DNA of 64,000 nt, taken from Catenaria anguillulae PL171 (taxonomy: Eukaryota; Blastocladiomycota; Blastocladiomycetes; Blastocladiales; Catenariaceae). The position numbers and the translations under genes were made by a program. The notes beneath the pieces were generated by a model. It was not told the origin of the DNA. It searched no databases and saw only the letters and a program-made list of their open reading frames with translations. This document shows positions 53,401-63,035 of this stretch, one piece after another. How positions within the stretch are numbered: position 1 is the first letter of the stretch; the number at the start of each line of letters is the position of its first letter. The DNA lies in the NCBI GenBank assembly GCA_002102555.1, contig MCFL01000042.1:62001-126000 (forward strand), read 5' to 3'.

Positions 53401-53766
53401 GCGCAAGCTCAAGGTGCCTGGTACTTGTCAATTGTGCTTTGCCAGCTCTTCAACTTGTTTGCGTGCAAGACGTCGTTCACGTCGCCCTTCCGCCGCTACA
53501 TCTTCAAGAATGTGCAAACATACAAGACGCTGACGGCCGGTTTGCTGTTTGCGTTTGGTATTGTGTACATTCCCGGCTTGTGCACCGCATTCGGCCTGTC
53601 GAACCGCCTGAACCCGCTCTTTTTGCTCATCCCCATTGGTTTCGGTATCGTGACCTTCCTGTACGCTGGGCTGCGCCATTGGATCAAGATGCGCTTGTCG
53701 CCTGTCAAGTTCACGCCCGAACCGCTGGGCTTGCAAATGCATGCGACACGATACTCTCATGCATAA
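50434..53766 (+). CDS. P-type IIC ATPase alpha subunit (Na,K-ATPase-like)
   Basis: Exons 50434-50469 and 50560-53766 give 1080 residues. The 90-bp intron has no in-frame stop; it is recognised by GTACTT..AACAG borders, and its removal joins a Lys-rich start to [10 protein letters not shown], as in animal alpha subunits. P-type motifs present are TGES, [13 protein letters not shown] (phosphorylated Asp350), KGAPERVL and [20 protein letters not shown]. Overall similarity to Na,K/H,K-ATPase alpha is extensive, with ten membrane helices. Cation-site residues differ: PEGLL of helix 4 reads PQGLP (Gln308), the helix-5 motif reads VHSIPEV (Glu758 kept), and the helix-6 motif reads IDLGYEL (Asp783 kept, Glu787 for Asp). 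The C-terminus lacks the animal ETYY ending. It is probably a plasma-membrane cation pump; the transported ions cannot be inferred safely. I saw no beta-subunit gene in the window. Confidence 0.93.
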   Translation: [1110 protein letters not shown]

Positions 53767-54351
53767 GTTGTGGGCACTTTTGCCTCTTGACCGTTGCCCG
53801 AGTCGTTTATCGCTCCTCTAAACCCATAAATCAGTCAGTATCCCTAATTACCTCGTTTCCTAGTGTAAGGCTACCCCTCGTTTCTTTTACTATTCGCTTG
53901 CTTTGTGATCTTGTTTCTCCCCACCACTGTTGTGTTTACCTTCACTATATTGTTACTTGTTCCATTGGCACTCTCACTGCATTGAAGCTGCATTGAACGA
54001 CAGGTCACGTTGACTGAGCCGCTGCAGGCGCAAATGTGTAACTCGCTCCACCACCCTAAACAGACACCAGAGGGAATATACTTGAGATCATGCACTGCGA
54101 GTCTGCGACCGACCTTACTATGTGTACATGACATGATGGCATGACTGAGAACACCCCTGCTGAGAACAAATGATCCCATCATTAGAACGTGGCGGAAGCA
54201 AGCCGCCATTTGTTCATCGTGAACCAGATCGGCGCGTGAATCGAAGTGCCAACGCCGATCCTTTTTTCCTCCTTGCGCCACTTGCCAACCCGCTCCATCC
54301 ACAAGCTGTGAACAGTCTGCACCCTTCTCCACGACGGACGTCGATTTCAAC
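53767..54351. other. Intergenic, no gene seen
   Basis: ATPase 3' flank followed by the promoter of the ribosomal protein gene; the last part is pyrimidine-rich, as is common before ribosomal protein genes. Confidence 0.5.
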
Positions 54352-55133
54352 ATGTCGAAGACCGCAAGTGAGTACCAATTTCACAATGTATACAGGCGCC
54401 ATGCACAGATTCGGCAGCATGACCAGCACCGGCAGCGCAGCGCCAGCAGCCCAGACTATCTCGTCATCCCTCAAAATCACCGCCCGCCCATCTCGGACCT
54501 CTGGCTTTAGCGAACCGACGCTGAATGCTGCTGAATTGCAGTGCCCGAATCCATGCATTTCGTCCACTCTGGCCCTGACCTAACTCGCGGAACCCTCGCT
54601 TGTTCCTGAAATCTGTAGCCCCCGCCAAATCCAAGGCTCTTGCCGCCCGCAAGGCTGCCCTCAAGGGTGTGCAGGCCACCAAGGCCCGCAAGATCCGCAC
54701 CTCGTCGACCTTCCGTCGCCCCAAGACCTTGCAGCTTGCCCGCAAGCCCAAGTACTCGCGCAAGTCGGCCCCCGCTGCCCCGCGTCTTAACTCGCTCAAC
54801 GTGCTCAAGTACCCCTTGACCACCGAGACCGCCATGAAGCTGATCGAGGACCAAAACACCCTCGTCTTCATCACCGACGTGCTCGCCAACAAGTATCAGA
54901 TCAAGCAGGCCGTCAAGGACTCGTTCCAGGTTGAGGTCAAGAAGATCCGCACTCTTGTCCGCCCCGACGGCAAGAAGAAGGCTTTCGTCCGCCTCTCTGC
55001 CGACACCGACGCCATGGAGGTTGCCAACCGGGTTAGTTGCGTTTCTTTTTCTGTTCGGACTCGATTGCGGTTGCCGTTTGAATCTAACGCTCTATATTCT
55101 CCCTCAACCTCCTTTCAGATTGGTTTCGTTTAA
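54352..55133 (+). CDS. RPL25: 60S ribosomal protein uL23 (L23A; yeast L25)
   Basis: Three exons (54352-54367, 54619-55031, 55119-55133) give 147 residues, between yeast L25 (142) and human L23A (156). A basic N-terminal extension with many Lys and Ala ([20 protein letters not shown]) is followed by [11 protein letters not shown] and the conserved globular part ([45 protein letters not shown]). It ends NRIGFV. It sits at the polypeptide exit tunnel and docks the signal recognition particle. The first intron of 251 bp is the longest in the window and lies after the fifth codon, as is common in fungal ribosomal protein genes. The last exon has only 15 nt including the stop. I looked for a box C/D or H/ACA RNA in the long intron and found nothing clear. 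Confidence 0.96.
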
Positions 55134-55641
55134 AAATTTGGATGTACCTCAATTCCCTCTTGATACAACCAAACTTTTCGTTGTCGCGAATCTGTGTGCA
55201 AGTCTTGTCCGTGGAGCAACACCGCGGGTGTCGGATGTCGCTTGTCCGTCCTACTCGTTCTTCCCATTCATTCACATGAACGGATTATTTTGTGCATGTG
55301 CATGTGCATGTGAAAGCGACTGGGCTGGTGGGCGTACCGCGTGTTGGTCGGTCGCAGTGGGCTGCCACATTGCCCCACCGACGTTCACCCTGTTTAGTAC
55401 GTCTTGGCAGATTCGCCACCCAGGTTTACAATGGCAGTCATTTGGCCGCGTATTCATCCTGGAAGCAGCAAACAAGTAACAAAGAAGAGGGCAGTCTATT
55501 TTACAAGGTACAAAAGCTTGGTGCAGCATTTACAGGCAACAAATAATATGCCTCAGGCAGGGAGGAGCGAATGTGAGTCGCGAGCGTGAAGCAATGACAA
55601 ACGAAATCAAGGGTATGAGACGAGGCGAACTGCATTGACCG
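55134..55641. other. Intergenic between converging genes, no gene seen
   Basis: This is the 3' flank of uL23 and of the Rim15-like kinase. A short GTGCATGT tandem repeat lies near 55293-55312. Confidence 0.5.
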
Positions 55642-58600
55642 TTACGAGTCTGGCAATGACCCTGTTGTCGACCCGGCACCGACAGTGTCGTTTTGATTCA
55701 GGGATCCCAAAACATCCACATTCTTCCAAGCGATAAACTCCTCGAGCTGTGCATCTACCGCACCCATCGTCTCGCCTCCACCGCCAGGGCTGGCAACAAA
55801 TGCTGCTGAGGGAGATTCTGGCGACGAATCGGATTCCGACGACCCCGACGCCGCTTGGCATGAATCAACAAGCTTGGAACGCCGGCGTTGGTTTGCAGCG
55901 GAAATGGCCGAGCGCCGACGCGATTCTTTTGCGGAATCAGACGTGAGCGACATGGATTGGGTCGGATCCAAGGTGGGCGATGATGTAGCGGTCGTGAAGG
56001 AAGCAGTTCCAGTGTCTGAAGTTGCACTCGCTGCACCGGCAACACGTCCAAATGTGCCCGAGTCAACGGCTTGCGCCTCGTAGAAGCTAAAGCGGGTGAC
56101 GTCTATGTTGCGAGAAGCGTTGCGAGCATCGAAATATCCCGTATCTTTCTCATCGTCGGGTTGAGGAATGAAAGGAGGAGCAAGCGATGATATGTTGGAC
56201 CAGTCGATTGTTGCAAAGAATGGGTGAGCTTTGATATCTGTCAAGACAGCACCAGCGTAAGAGAAAACGGATATGTGCAGCTCGCTTCGTGGCAAGCAGG
56301 AAAAAGGGCGAACCTGCGGCGGCAAAACGCTGTTGGGGGTTCGATTCGAGCAAGTGGATAATCAAATCTCGCGCATCGTCAGGCAACGCCTCGTCCTCAT
56401 CCTGCGGCCATTGAATGTCTGGGAAAAGCAACAGGCGTGAGAACAACGTGAAGAAACGTGGGTAAAGGCCAAACTGTACCATGATTGAGGATGTTTTTGA
56501 AAATTAGCTCGGGCGACTCGTCCGTGAAAGGTGGGTATCCCGCCATGAATTCAAACAAGCAGCATCCAAGAGCCCAATAGTCGACAGAAGGCCCATGCCC
56601 AATACCAAGGAGAAGCTCAACTGCGAGATAATCGGGCGTACCGAGGCAGTCGCGATCACCGCTTGAGCGTCGATTATCACTGTGGTGCACACGATCCGGC
56701 TTGTCCCTTGAAACGGACGAAAAACGACTGAGGGATTTGACTGGGTCGACATTTCCAAATGCTGGATCTTGATCTTTGACGGCGACTTTGGAGAGACCGC
56801 TGGTTGGGGAGAGGAAGAACGTGTGAGGCTCTCATAATGTAAGTAATCGACAACAGGAAGAGCTAATATACGAACAAGTCGGTCAGTTTGATGTGGCCAT
56901 CAGCGCCAATAAGGACGTTGTCGGGCTTCAAGTCGCGGTGAGTGCTAAACTTCCACACAAGAACATTATGAAAACAGTCCCTTGCCCAGCGGAAGCGGTA
57001 TGGAATGAACGTACATGGACGCGGCGTGAAGGTAATCGACAGCGGCAGTGATTTCGGCAGTGTAAAACAGGGCCATCTCCTTCGAGAAACTGCCAATCGC
57101 GGCCAAAAGAGAGCTCAAGTCGCCTCCAATCATGTACTCCTGTATATGAAAGAGATACCCAAGAATGAGAACACATATTCCCATCGTTTGAAACGGATGG
57201 AAAATTGTGATCGTTCAAGTACCATGACCTAAACCAAACGGGTGCACCTGGGTTAAGGCGGGCCTGAGGTATGACACGGATCGAATGAAGAAAGAATGTT
57301 TTAGACGAACCAAAAACAAGTGCCGCGACGACATGAAGGCGTAATACAACCGAACAACAAAGGGTGTGTTGGCCAATGCCAAAGCGCGGCGCTCGGCCAT
57401 TACCTGTGCAAAGCATGTGCTCGTGAGTTGCAGCTCCCAAGAGATGAAAAATGACAAAAGGGGCGTACATGTGTCAACATGTTTTTTCGGATCATGGTTT
57501 CTTTGTCAAGGACCTTAATAGCAAACAAATCCCCGCTAACTCGCTTTCGGCCAAGATAGACACGGCCAAAGGCCCCTTTAGAAATCGGCTTGAGAAATTC
57601 AAACTCTTCGATGCTTACACCACGACGGCCTCGTTTCCCACCGGACCCGCTGGAGGACACGCTTTGATCGCGCTTTGTCTTGGGTGGCGGCGTTTGCGGG
57701 ACCGACGCCGATGGCGAAGTTTTGGACTTGCCATGGGTGGACACGACCAGAGCTGGATGGAGCGCTCCTGCAAAGGTAGACATGCCGGCGTGGCCGTGGC
57801 GGCCATGACCGCCGCTGGTGGCGTTGATGAATGCTGCGCCTCCTTGAAGCAGCGCCTGGAAGAGTGACATCGCACGATAGGAGTATGTGGTTGGAGGTGC
57901 TGGGGATCCGTCCGACTCGTGGCCATCAAGGGAAGTTCCCGACGATGCGAGTGACGAATTGGACGAGCGTCTTGATATGGACCGCTCCATCGGAGCCACC
58001 TTGTCTTGGTAAACCTGCATGTTCTTGAGTTTGTCGACAGAAAGACTGACAAGCTGATGCGTCAAGTCGCGGAGTAATGGATCGTTGATGTAGACACCGT
58101 CGTTTCCAACACCATCCAGTGCAGACTGGAGCTTGCCTACACACTTTTTGGCCTTGTCCAGAGCTGAGGGCTGCTTTTCGTCCAGATCGGCGACGCGGCT
58201 GCCCAGTTTGACCAAGTGATCCGCCTCCTTGCCGAGCTTCTTGAGTTGCTTGCGCGTGAGCTCGCACGGTGGTGAAGCACCACCTGACGTTTGCGCCTCA
58301 TCTGCTGCAGCAATAAAGTCGTTCCGCCGCTTGACAATTTGGCCAACAATCCTTCGAATCTGAATGTCGTCACGGTAGAGGTGAAGCTCGATTTGTTGGG
58401 AGATCTTGCAAAATGCTGTGTGCTCCTCCATCATGGTAGCGTCAATCATCTCTTCGCAAATGCGACAAAGTATGACGCGCGATGGGCCAGCTGGGCTTCG
58501 AGAACGCGGCGATTGCGAATGGTGGGCTTTGGGGCGAGTGCGTGTAGGAGAGGTTGGAGTCGAGCTCACACGAGGTCGCAGCAACGGGGACGCCTTGTCA

Positions 58601-60795
58601 GAAACAACGGACGCGGACGAGAAACTGGCCTCAGACGCCGGCCGGACAATACCAGCTGCCGTGGATGACAGGCCGTCGTGCGTGGACGCCCGCGTCAGCC
58701 CCAAAGGGGAAAGGGAGCGCTTGTCATTTGCGGTTGTTGATGACAAGCGACGAGAGCGGATTGGCGACAGAAAAGAATCCGCCATGGCCGAGCGAACAGA
58801 TTTGAAGAAGCCCGCAATGCTTGGCGAGGGTGGAACTTTGAGTGGTGGTGAATCGGCTCGAGTTGAGCTCGGGCTATCCCCGGCAGTGGTCATGGAGGGC
58901 TGCGTCGCAGCTGATTGACTATCCAGGCGGAGCGGAGTGACAGGCGGGTTGATGGTCTGTGTTGCAGGAGCGAAAGGAAGAGGCGATATGCGTGGCGTAG
59001 GCACTGCTCCGAGTTCCGTTGCTTCCTGACCACGAGCACAAGGTGTGGAAATGGCCCGGGAGGGACTCGTATGTGAAGGAAATGGAACTGTGGACAATTC
59101 TGACAACGGCTCTGGGCTTGGGCTGCCAATAGCTGAGGAATTCAAGTGAGGGCCCGCACGAAGAAGAGTGGAGGGATGAACCGGCTGGATGGGAACCGTA
59201 ACGGAGGCAGGAGAGGATGATAGCCGAAAGTCGAGAGAAGCGCCACGCTCGGAATCACTTTCGGTCAGTGATTCATTGTCAAGGGCAACGTGAGGCGGAA
59301 GGGAAAGGACCGATGACAGGCGGCGCTGTTCTGCTGTAATCGGCGGGAGTGGCGGTACGTCGGAAAAGTGATACAGTTCGTCCAAGCTGCTGGTTGCCGG
59401 TGTCCCAGAAAGGGAGGGCGAAGCTGATGAATGATCCGAGTCGCCGCCTCGCATGAATGCAGCAGGGGAGGAGGACACGGCTGATTCAAACAGGGCGGGT
59501 GATGACTTTGAGACTGATTTAGAACGGGAGCGTGCGGAATGAACAACGGCAGCAAGGGATTCTGCCATGCGAGGGCGCGAGGCACGGCCGCGGCCTGGAG
59601 TGGCCGAAAGAACTGGAGAGCTGGCAACATCAACGAGGGAAGTTCCGATGAGGCGAGCGCCTTGAAAGTTAATGTCGGTATCGTGCAAAACTTGAGTGAG
59701 TCGGGCAATGGGCGACCAAATGAACACAAGCTGAGTCAGGAGCGCCTCGGCTGCAGGATAAAGTGGCATGGTATCAGCAACGCTGCGCCTTGGCGTAGTT
59801 CTCGCTTGAACATTGGATAAATGAGAGCGAAGTTCAATGAGCCATGAATGAAGTGATAGCACAATGTCTTGCGCATACGAGCCGCGAAGGACAGCATCGG
59901 TCGATGTGTTCAATATATCGTTGGCAAGCTTGACGGCAGAGTCCGCAATGTGCAATAGCAATGGCGCTGGAAAGACGAGGAATAATGCGAACAGAGTTAG
60001 GTTTCAGCGTGACAGGATGACTCCAAATGCAGTGCCTTGAAACGCACAAGGCTGTGGTGCAAGAGGATTATTGCGAAATGCGGACGAATTGTTGTTCCAA
60101 GTCGCAAGGATTGCTTTGATTGCGTCGTCCGCCCCAGCTTTAAGGGATGCGAGTTCGAGAATGAGCTTACTTCGGGGATTGAACTCGGAAGCGGACCGCA
60201 TGTCGACAGGATCGCATGCGAGTGACGGGTCGCCCAATTCGTCAGGAAACGAAAAACATTGTGTCATTGGAGTGTTGAGGACAGATCCTCCCGGCGTGGA
60301 ATTCGGGGAAGGTCGCCATTTTGCATGTGTATTGCTTGCCGAGGCGTTTGGTGTCGAAGTGGCGGGGGTTGTCGCTGATTCGAGAGACTGGGAAGCCCTG
60401 CCAGGCAATGGGGGTGACGAGAGTGGGCTTGATGCACGGAGAAGAGCGGCTGCGTTTGGGTGAGGCGGTGGAAGTGCATTTGGTCGATGTGGCCGCTTTG
60501 CGACTTGAGGCGAAGTTGCCAACAGCGAATTGGCGGAGCTGAGCCCAACCTTTGGGTCTTGTGGCTGCAGATCTCCGAGTGAGACAACAGCAGGATGGGC
60601 GAGGGCCGGCAGTCGCGGCGGTTCGCCGGGTGAGTGCCGCAGGCTTGGGGCAGCGCCGTCAGAACCGGCTCGACTGTTGTTCACGCTGCTGGAAGCTGAG
60701 AGACCAACAGAGCCAGCAGGAGTGGCGCGATCTTCGCAACACTGCTGAAGCAACAAGGAGCCTGATGGCTGGGAATTGGGATCGCTGCCGTCCAT
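55642..60795 (-). CDS. RIM15: Rim15/Greatwall-type AGC protein kinase
   Basis: Nine exons (60048-60795, 57469-59966, 57311-57403, 57223-57228, 57015-57139, 56876-56944, 56480-56799, 56314-56418, 55642-56237) give exactly 1519 residues. The Ser/Pro-rich N-terminal half includes the zinc finger typical of Rim15 ([18 protein letters not shown] ending in C). The kinase domain begins [18 protein letters not shown], with lysine in FAIKVLD. The catalytic loop is [20 protein letters not shown] and a non-conserved insert precede [13 protein letters not shown] and [14 protein letters not shown]. After the kinase come DIKAHPFF and a Ser-rich tail. Rim15/Greatwall kinases phosphorylate endosulfines (Igo1/2), inhibiting PP2A-B55, and act downstream of nutrient signals. 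One exon has only six nucleotides (Val-Met). The usual APE motif reads AVE. I saw no response-regulator receiver domain at the C-terminus, unlike yeast Rim15. Confidence 0.9.
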
Positions 60796-61117
60796 TCAAA
60801 AAGGGTTGCGTCGATGATGATGCTAGGATGCTCGTCGAGTTGATTGCGCCGTCTTCCTCTGTGAAAAAATGCATTGATTGAGGCAGTGTCCACTCTTGGT
60901 ATTTTCGCTCAGAGAACCTAGAGAGTGTTGCCATCATAACAGGTTCCGCGAATATGGATGTCAGCTTCCAGAAACTTGTTCTGGAACTGTCAAACGGACG
61001 GAGCGATGTGCCTGCTTGAGGACCCAAGAGCCAAGTTCAATCAGCAAGTCATACCACGTGCTGATAAATGATGGATATTTGCCTTGTTTTTATATTATAG
61101 ATACATGCAGAGGCACA
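60796..61117. other. Intergenic, upstream of the Rim15-like kinase
   Basis: It lies between the kinase start and the stop of the next minus-strand gene. No feature beyond a presumed promoter. Confidence 0.5.
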
Positions 61118-62636
61118 TCAATTAGTTCGCCGTGTTGAAGCGCCCGCCGTTGTTGGAGGGGTGGAGCCGACGACTCGTGTGTTACTTGCTGTCCGACGGG
61201 ACGAGACAAATCTGCGGATTTCCCTGACGCTCAGGTAAGGATGCGTGGGTGGTGTTGCAGCAGCTGTCCGAGTATTGACGGGAGCTGTCCGGCGGGCCTG
61301 TTCTGAGCGCCCTCTGGGGCTACCATTCGCCCCGAGTCTGGGCCGTCGTGATATTCCCTCGGGAAGCGTAATTGTTCCCACACCCACCAACCGAATCCAC
61401 GTCCATCGCCCAAACACTTTCCACCACCTTGCTGGTCGTTCGTCCGTCGTTTGCTCAGTCGCCCGAGCCATTGGCCGAACGGCACTGTACGTTGCCGCAT
61501 ACATTGCTGCGTAGTTTTCGAAGGAAAACTCAATGATAGCGCTTTCCCATATGCCGACGAATGATAGAGTGGCACTGACCAAATACGCGAGGATCGCAAA
61601 TACAATGGATAATGCTGTCGTCTCGACGACTTCGGAGAGAGCTCGATTCAGGGAAACGTTGCGAGGTTGGGGCACGGCGGAGACGGACGATCGCCGCCGT
61701 GCAACTGGTCGTCGCACGGGATCAGGGGAGCGAGGCTGCTGCCGACGGAGATGTTCGGGGTGCTGAAGCTGATGTTGTTCCTCTTCACGAGCGTCAAACG
61801 CGGGAGGCGCATGGTCACGACCAAATGATGTACCGTTACCGCTGCTCCCAGCTTCCTCGGCCGCTTGTTCCCCTCTTCATCAATGCCCGGGAGTCGCTGT
61901 GGCGGATCTTCACGATCGGTTGATCCGCAACAGGTGGGGCTATTTGGAGAGCGGCTGCTGGGGCATGTTTTCGGGCGTTGCTTTGGGCCCGAACCCGGCG
62001 CAAGTGAATCGTGGCGGGCCCAGTAAACACGACAAGAACGAGTAGGTAGACGCCAAAGTACATGGCCTTTCCGATTCCATTGAGCTGGGTCTGATATTTG
62101 GGCTGACAAGTGCCATTGATTGGATCAAGGGACATGTCTTTCAGAACACAACTGAGTACGACAAAAAAGGTGCCTATGGCAAACAAACAGGTCAAAATGA
62201 GCCTGATGGAGTACTGCATTGCCATGGCGGAGCGGCAACATCTTCGTGTGAATGACCAAGTTGGGGCAAAGACCGGCAGCAGTCTCGTTGAGCGCAGTAT
62301 CAGCACAAATGTGCTCAATAACTGGAACAACCCATAAAACACATCGCTCATGTCGCTTGCGAGCCGGCAGCGGGTGATGGGGTCAACATTTTGCATCGTT
62401 GATATAAAGAGGTTCTGGCCTTGAATCGTGAAGAGAAGAGTGAAAAACAGTTGATTGATGACTTGGCATAATGATGCAATGGCGAGAGCTATTGTATGGC
62501 GTGAAGACGGCCGAGTTGCAAGTTGCTGGAGGTTGACATGGACGAGATGTATACCGAGTGGGAACGATGCTCCAAGGGCCAGTAATGTCAAGCTCCGATT
62601 CTGTGAGGCGTCATGCATGGTTGGTGAAATTGCCAT
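61118..62636 (-). CDS. Seven-helix membrane protein, receptor-like (one homopolymer frame break)
   Basis: Read from the ATG at 62636, the first 240 residues hold five hydrophobic helices (LTLLALGASFPLGIHLVHV, TIALAIASLCQVINQLFFTL, VFYGLFQLLSTFVLILRS, IRLILTCLFAIGTFFVVL, AMYFGVYLLVLVVFTG). At 61870-61873 a run of four C (GGGG on the coding strand) breaks the frame. With three, the protein continues with an acidic/Gln-rich loop (EEEQHQLQHPEHLRRQQ) and two more helices (TTALSIVFAILAYLVSATLS and an amphipathic FENYAAMYAATY), ending in an Arg/Thr/Ser-rich tail; total 505 residues. Seven helices with a long third intracellular-type loop and a basic tail suggest a G-protein-coupled-receptor-like topology. 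I cannot place it in a family; many zoosporic fungi have divergent seven-helix receptors. Likely in the plasma membrane. Confidence 0.68.
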
Positions 62637-63035
62637 TGTTGGCTGATTTTAAGTAAAATGGCCACAAAATGTATAGTTGAAGGTCGGTTCAAGGCATCAT
62701 CAACTCGGTTGACCTGCCATGATCCCAGTGTAGGTGCGGACATGCCTTCGTTTAGCCTTTTTTTGCTGGGGAAAGTGACGTGATTATCGGTAGTGCTCCA
62801 CACTCGTCTGACCATCATGATTGCAGTTGATGGCGTCGCGGGAAATGCACGGAGAACACAAGTGATAAGCGTGAAGCCATAACCCCACGGCTCGTGTATT
62901 TACCTAACAGAGACTGACATGAAAGAAATTCCCAACATCAAACGGGGTGGTCATCTGCGCTCAACACTCAAAACGTCATTTTCAATTCAATGGTTGGCTT
63001 ATCAGGCTTAGCAGCCACAGCGCCAATACGCGACC
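62637..63035. other. Intergenic, no gene seen
   Basis: Upstream of the seven-helix gene and downstream of the HEATR5-like stop. Confidence 0.5.

Noticed and set aside
54368-54618. Intronic small nucleolar RNA in the long uL23 intron
   Set aside because: Ribosomal protein introns often host them, but I could not find a paired C/D box set or an H/ACA hairpin pair with terminal ACA.
54464-54892. Minus-strand frames of 115-142 codons opposite uL23
   Set aside because: Antisense to a ribosomal protein exon, and they run through its intron.
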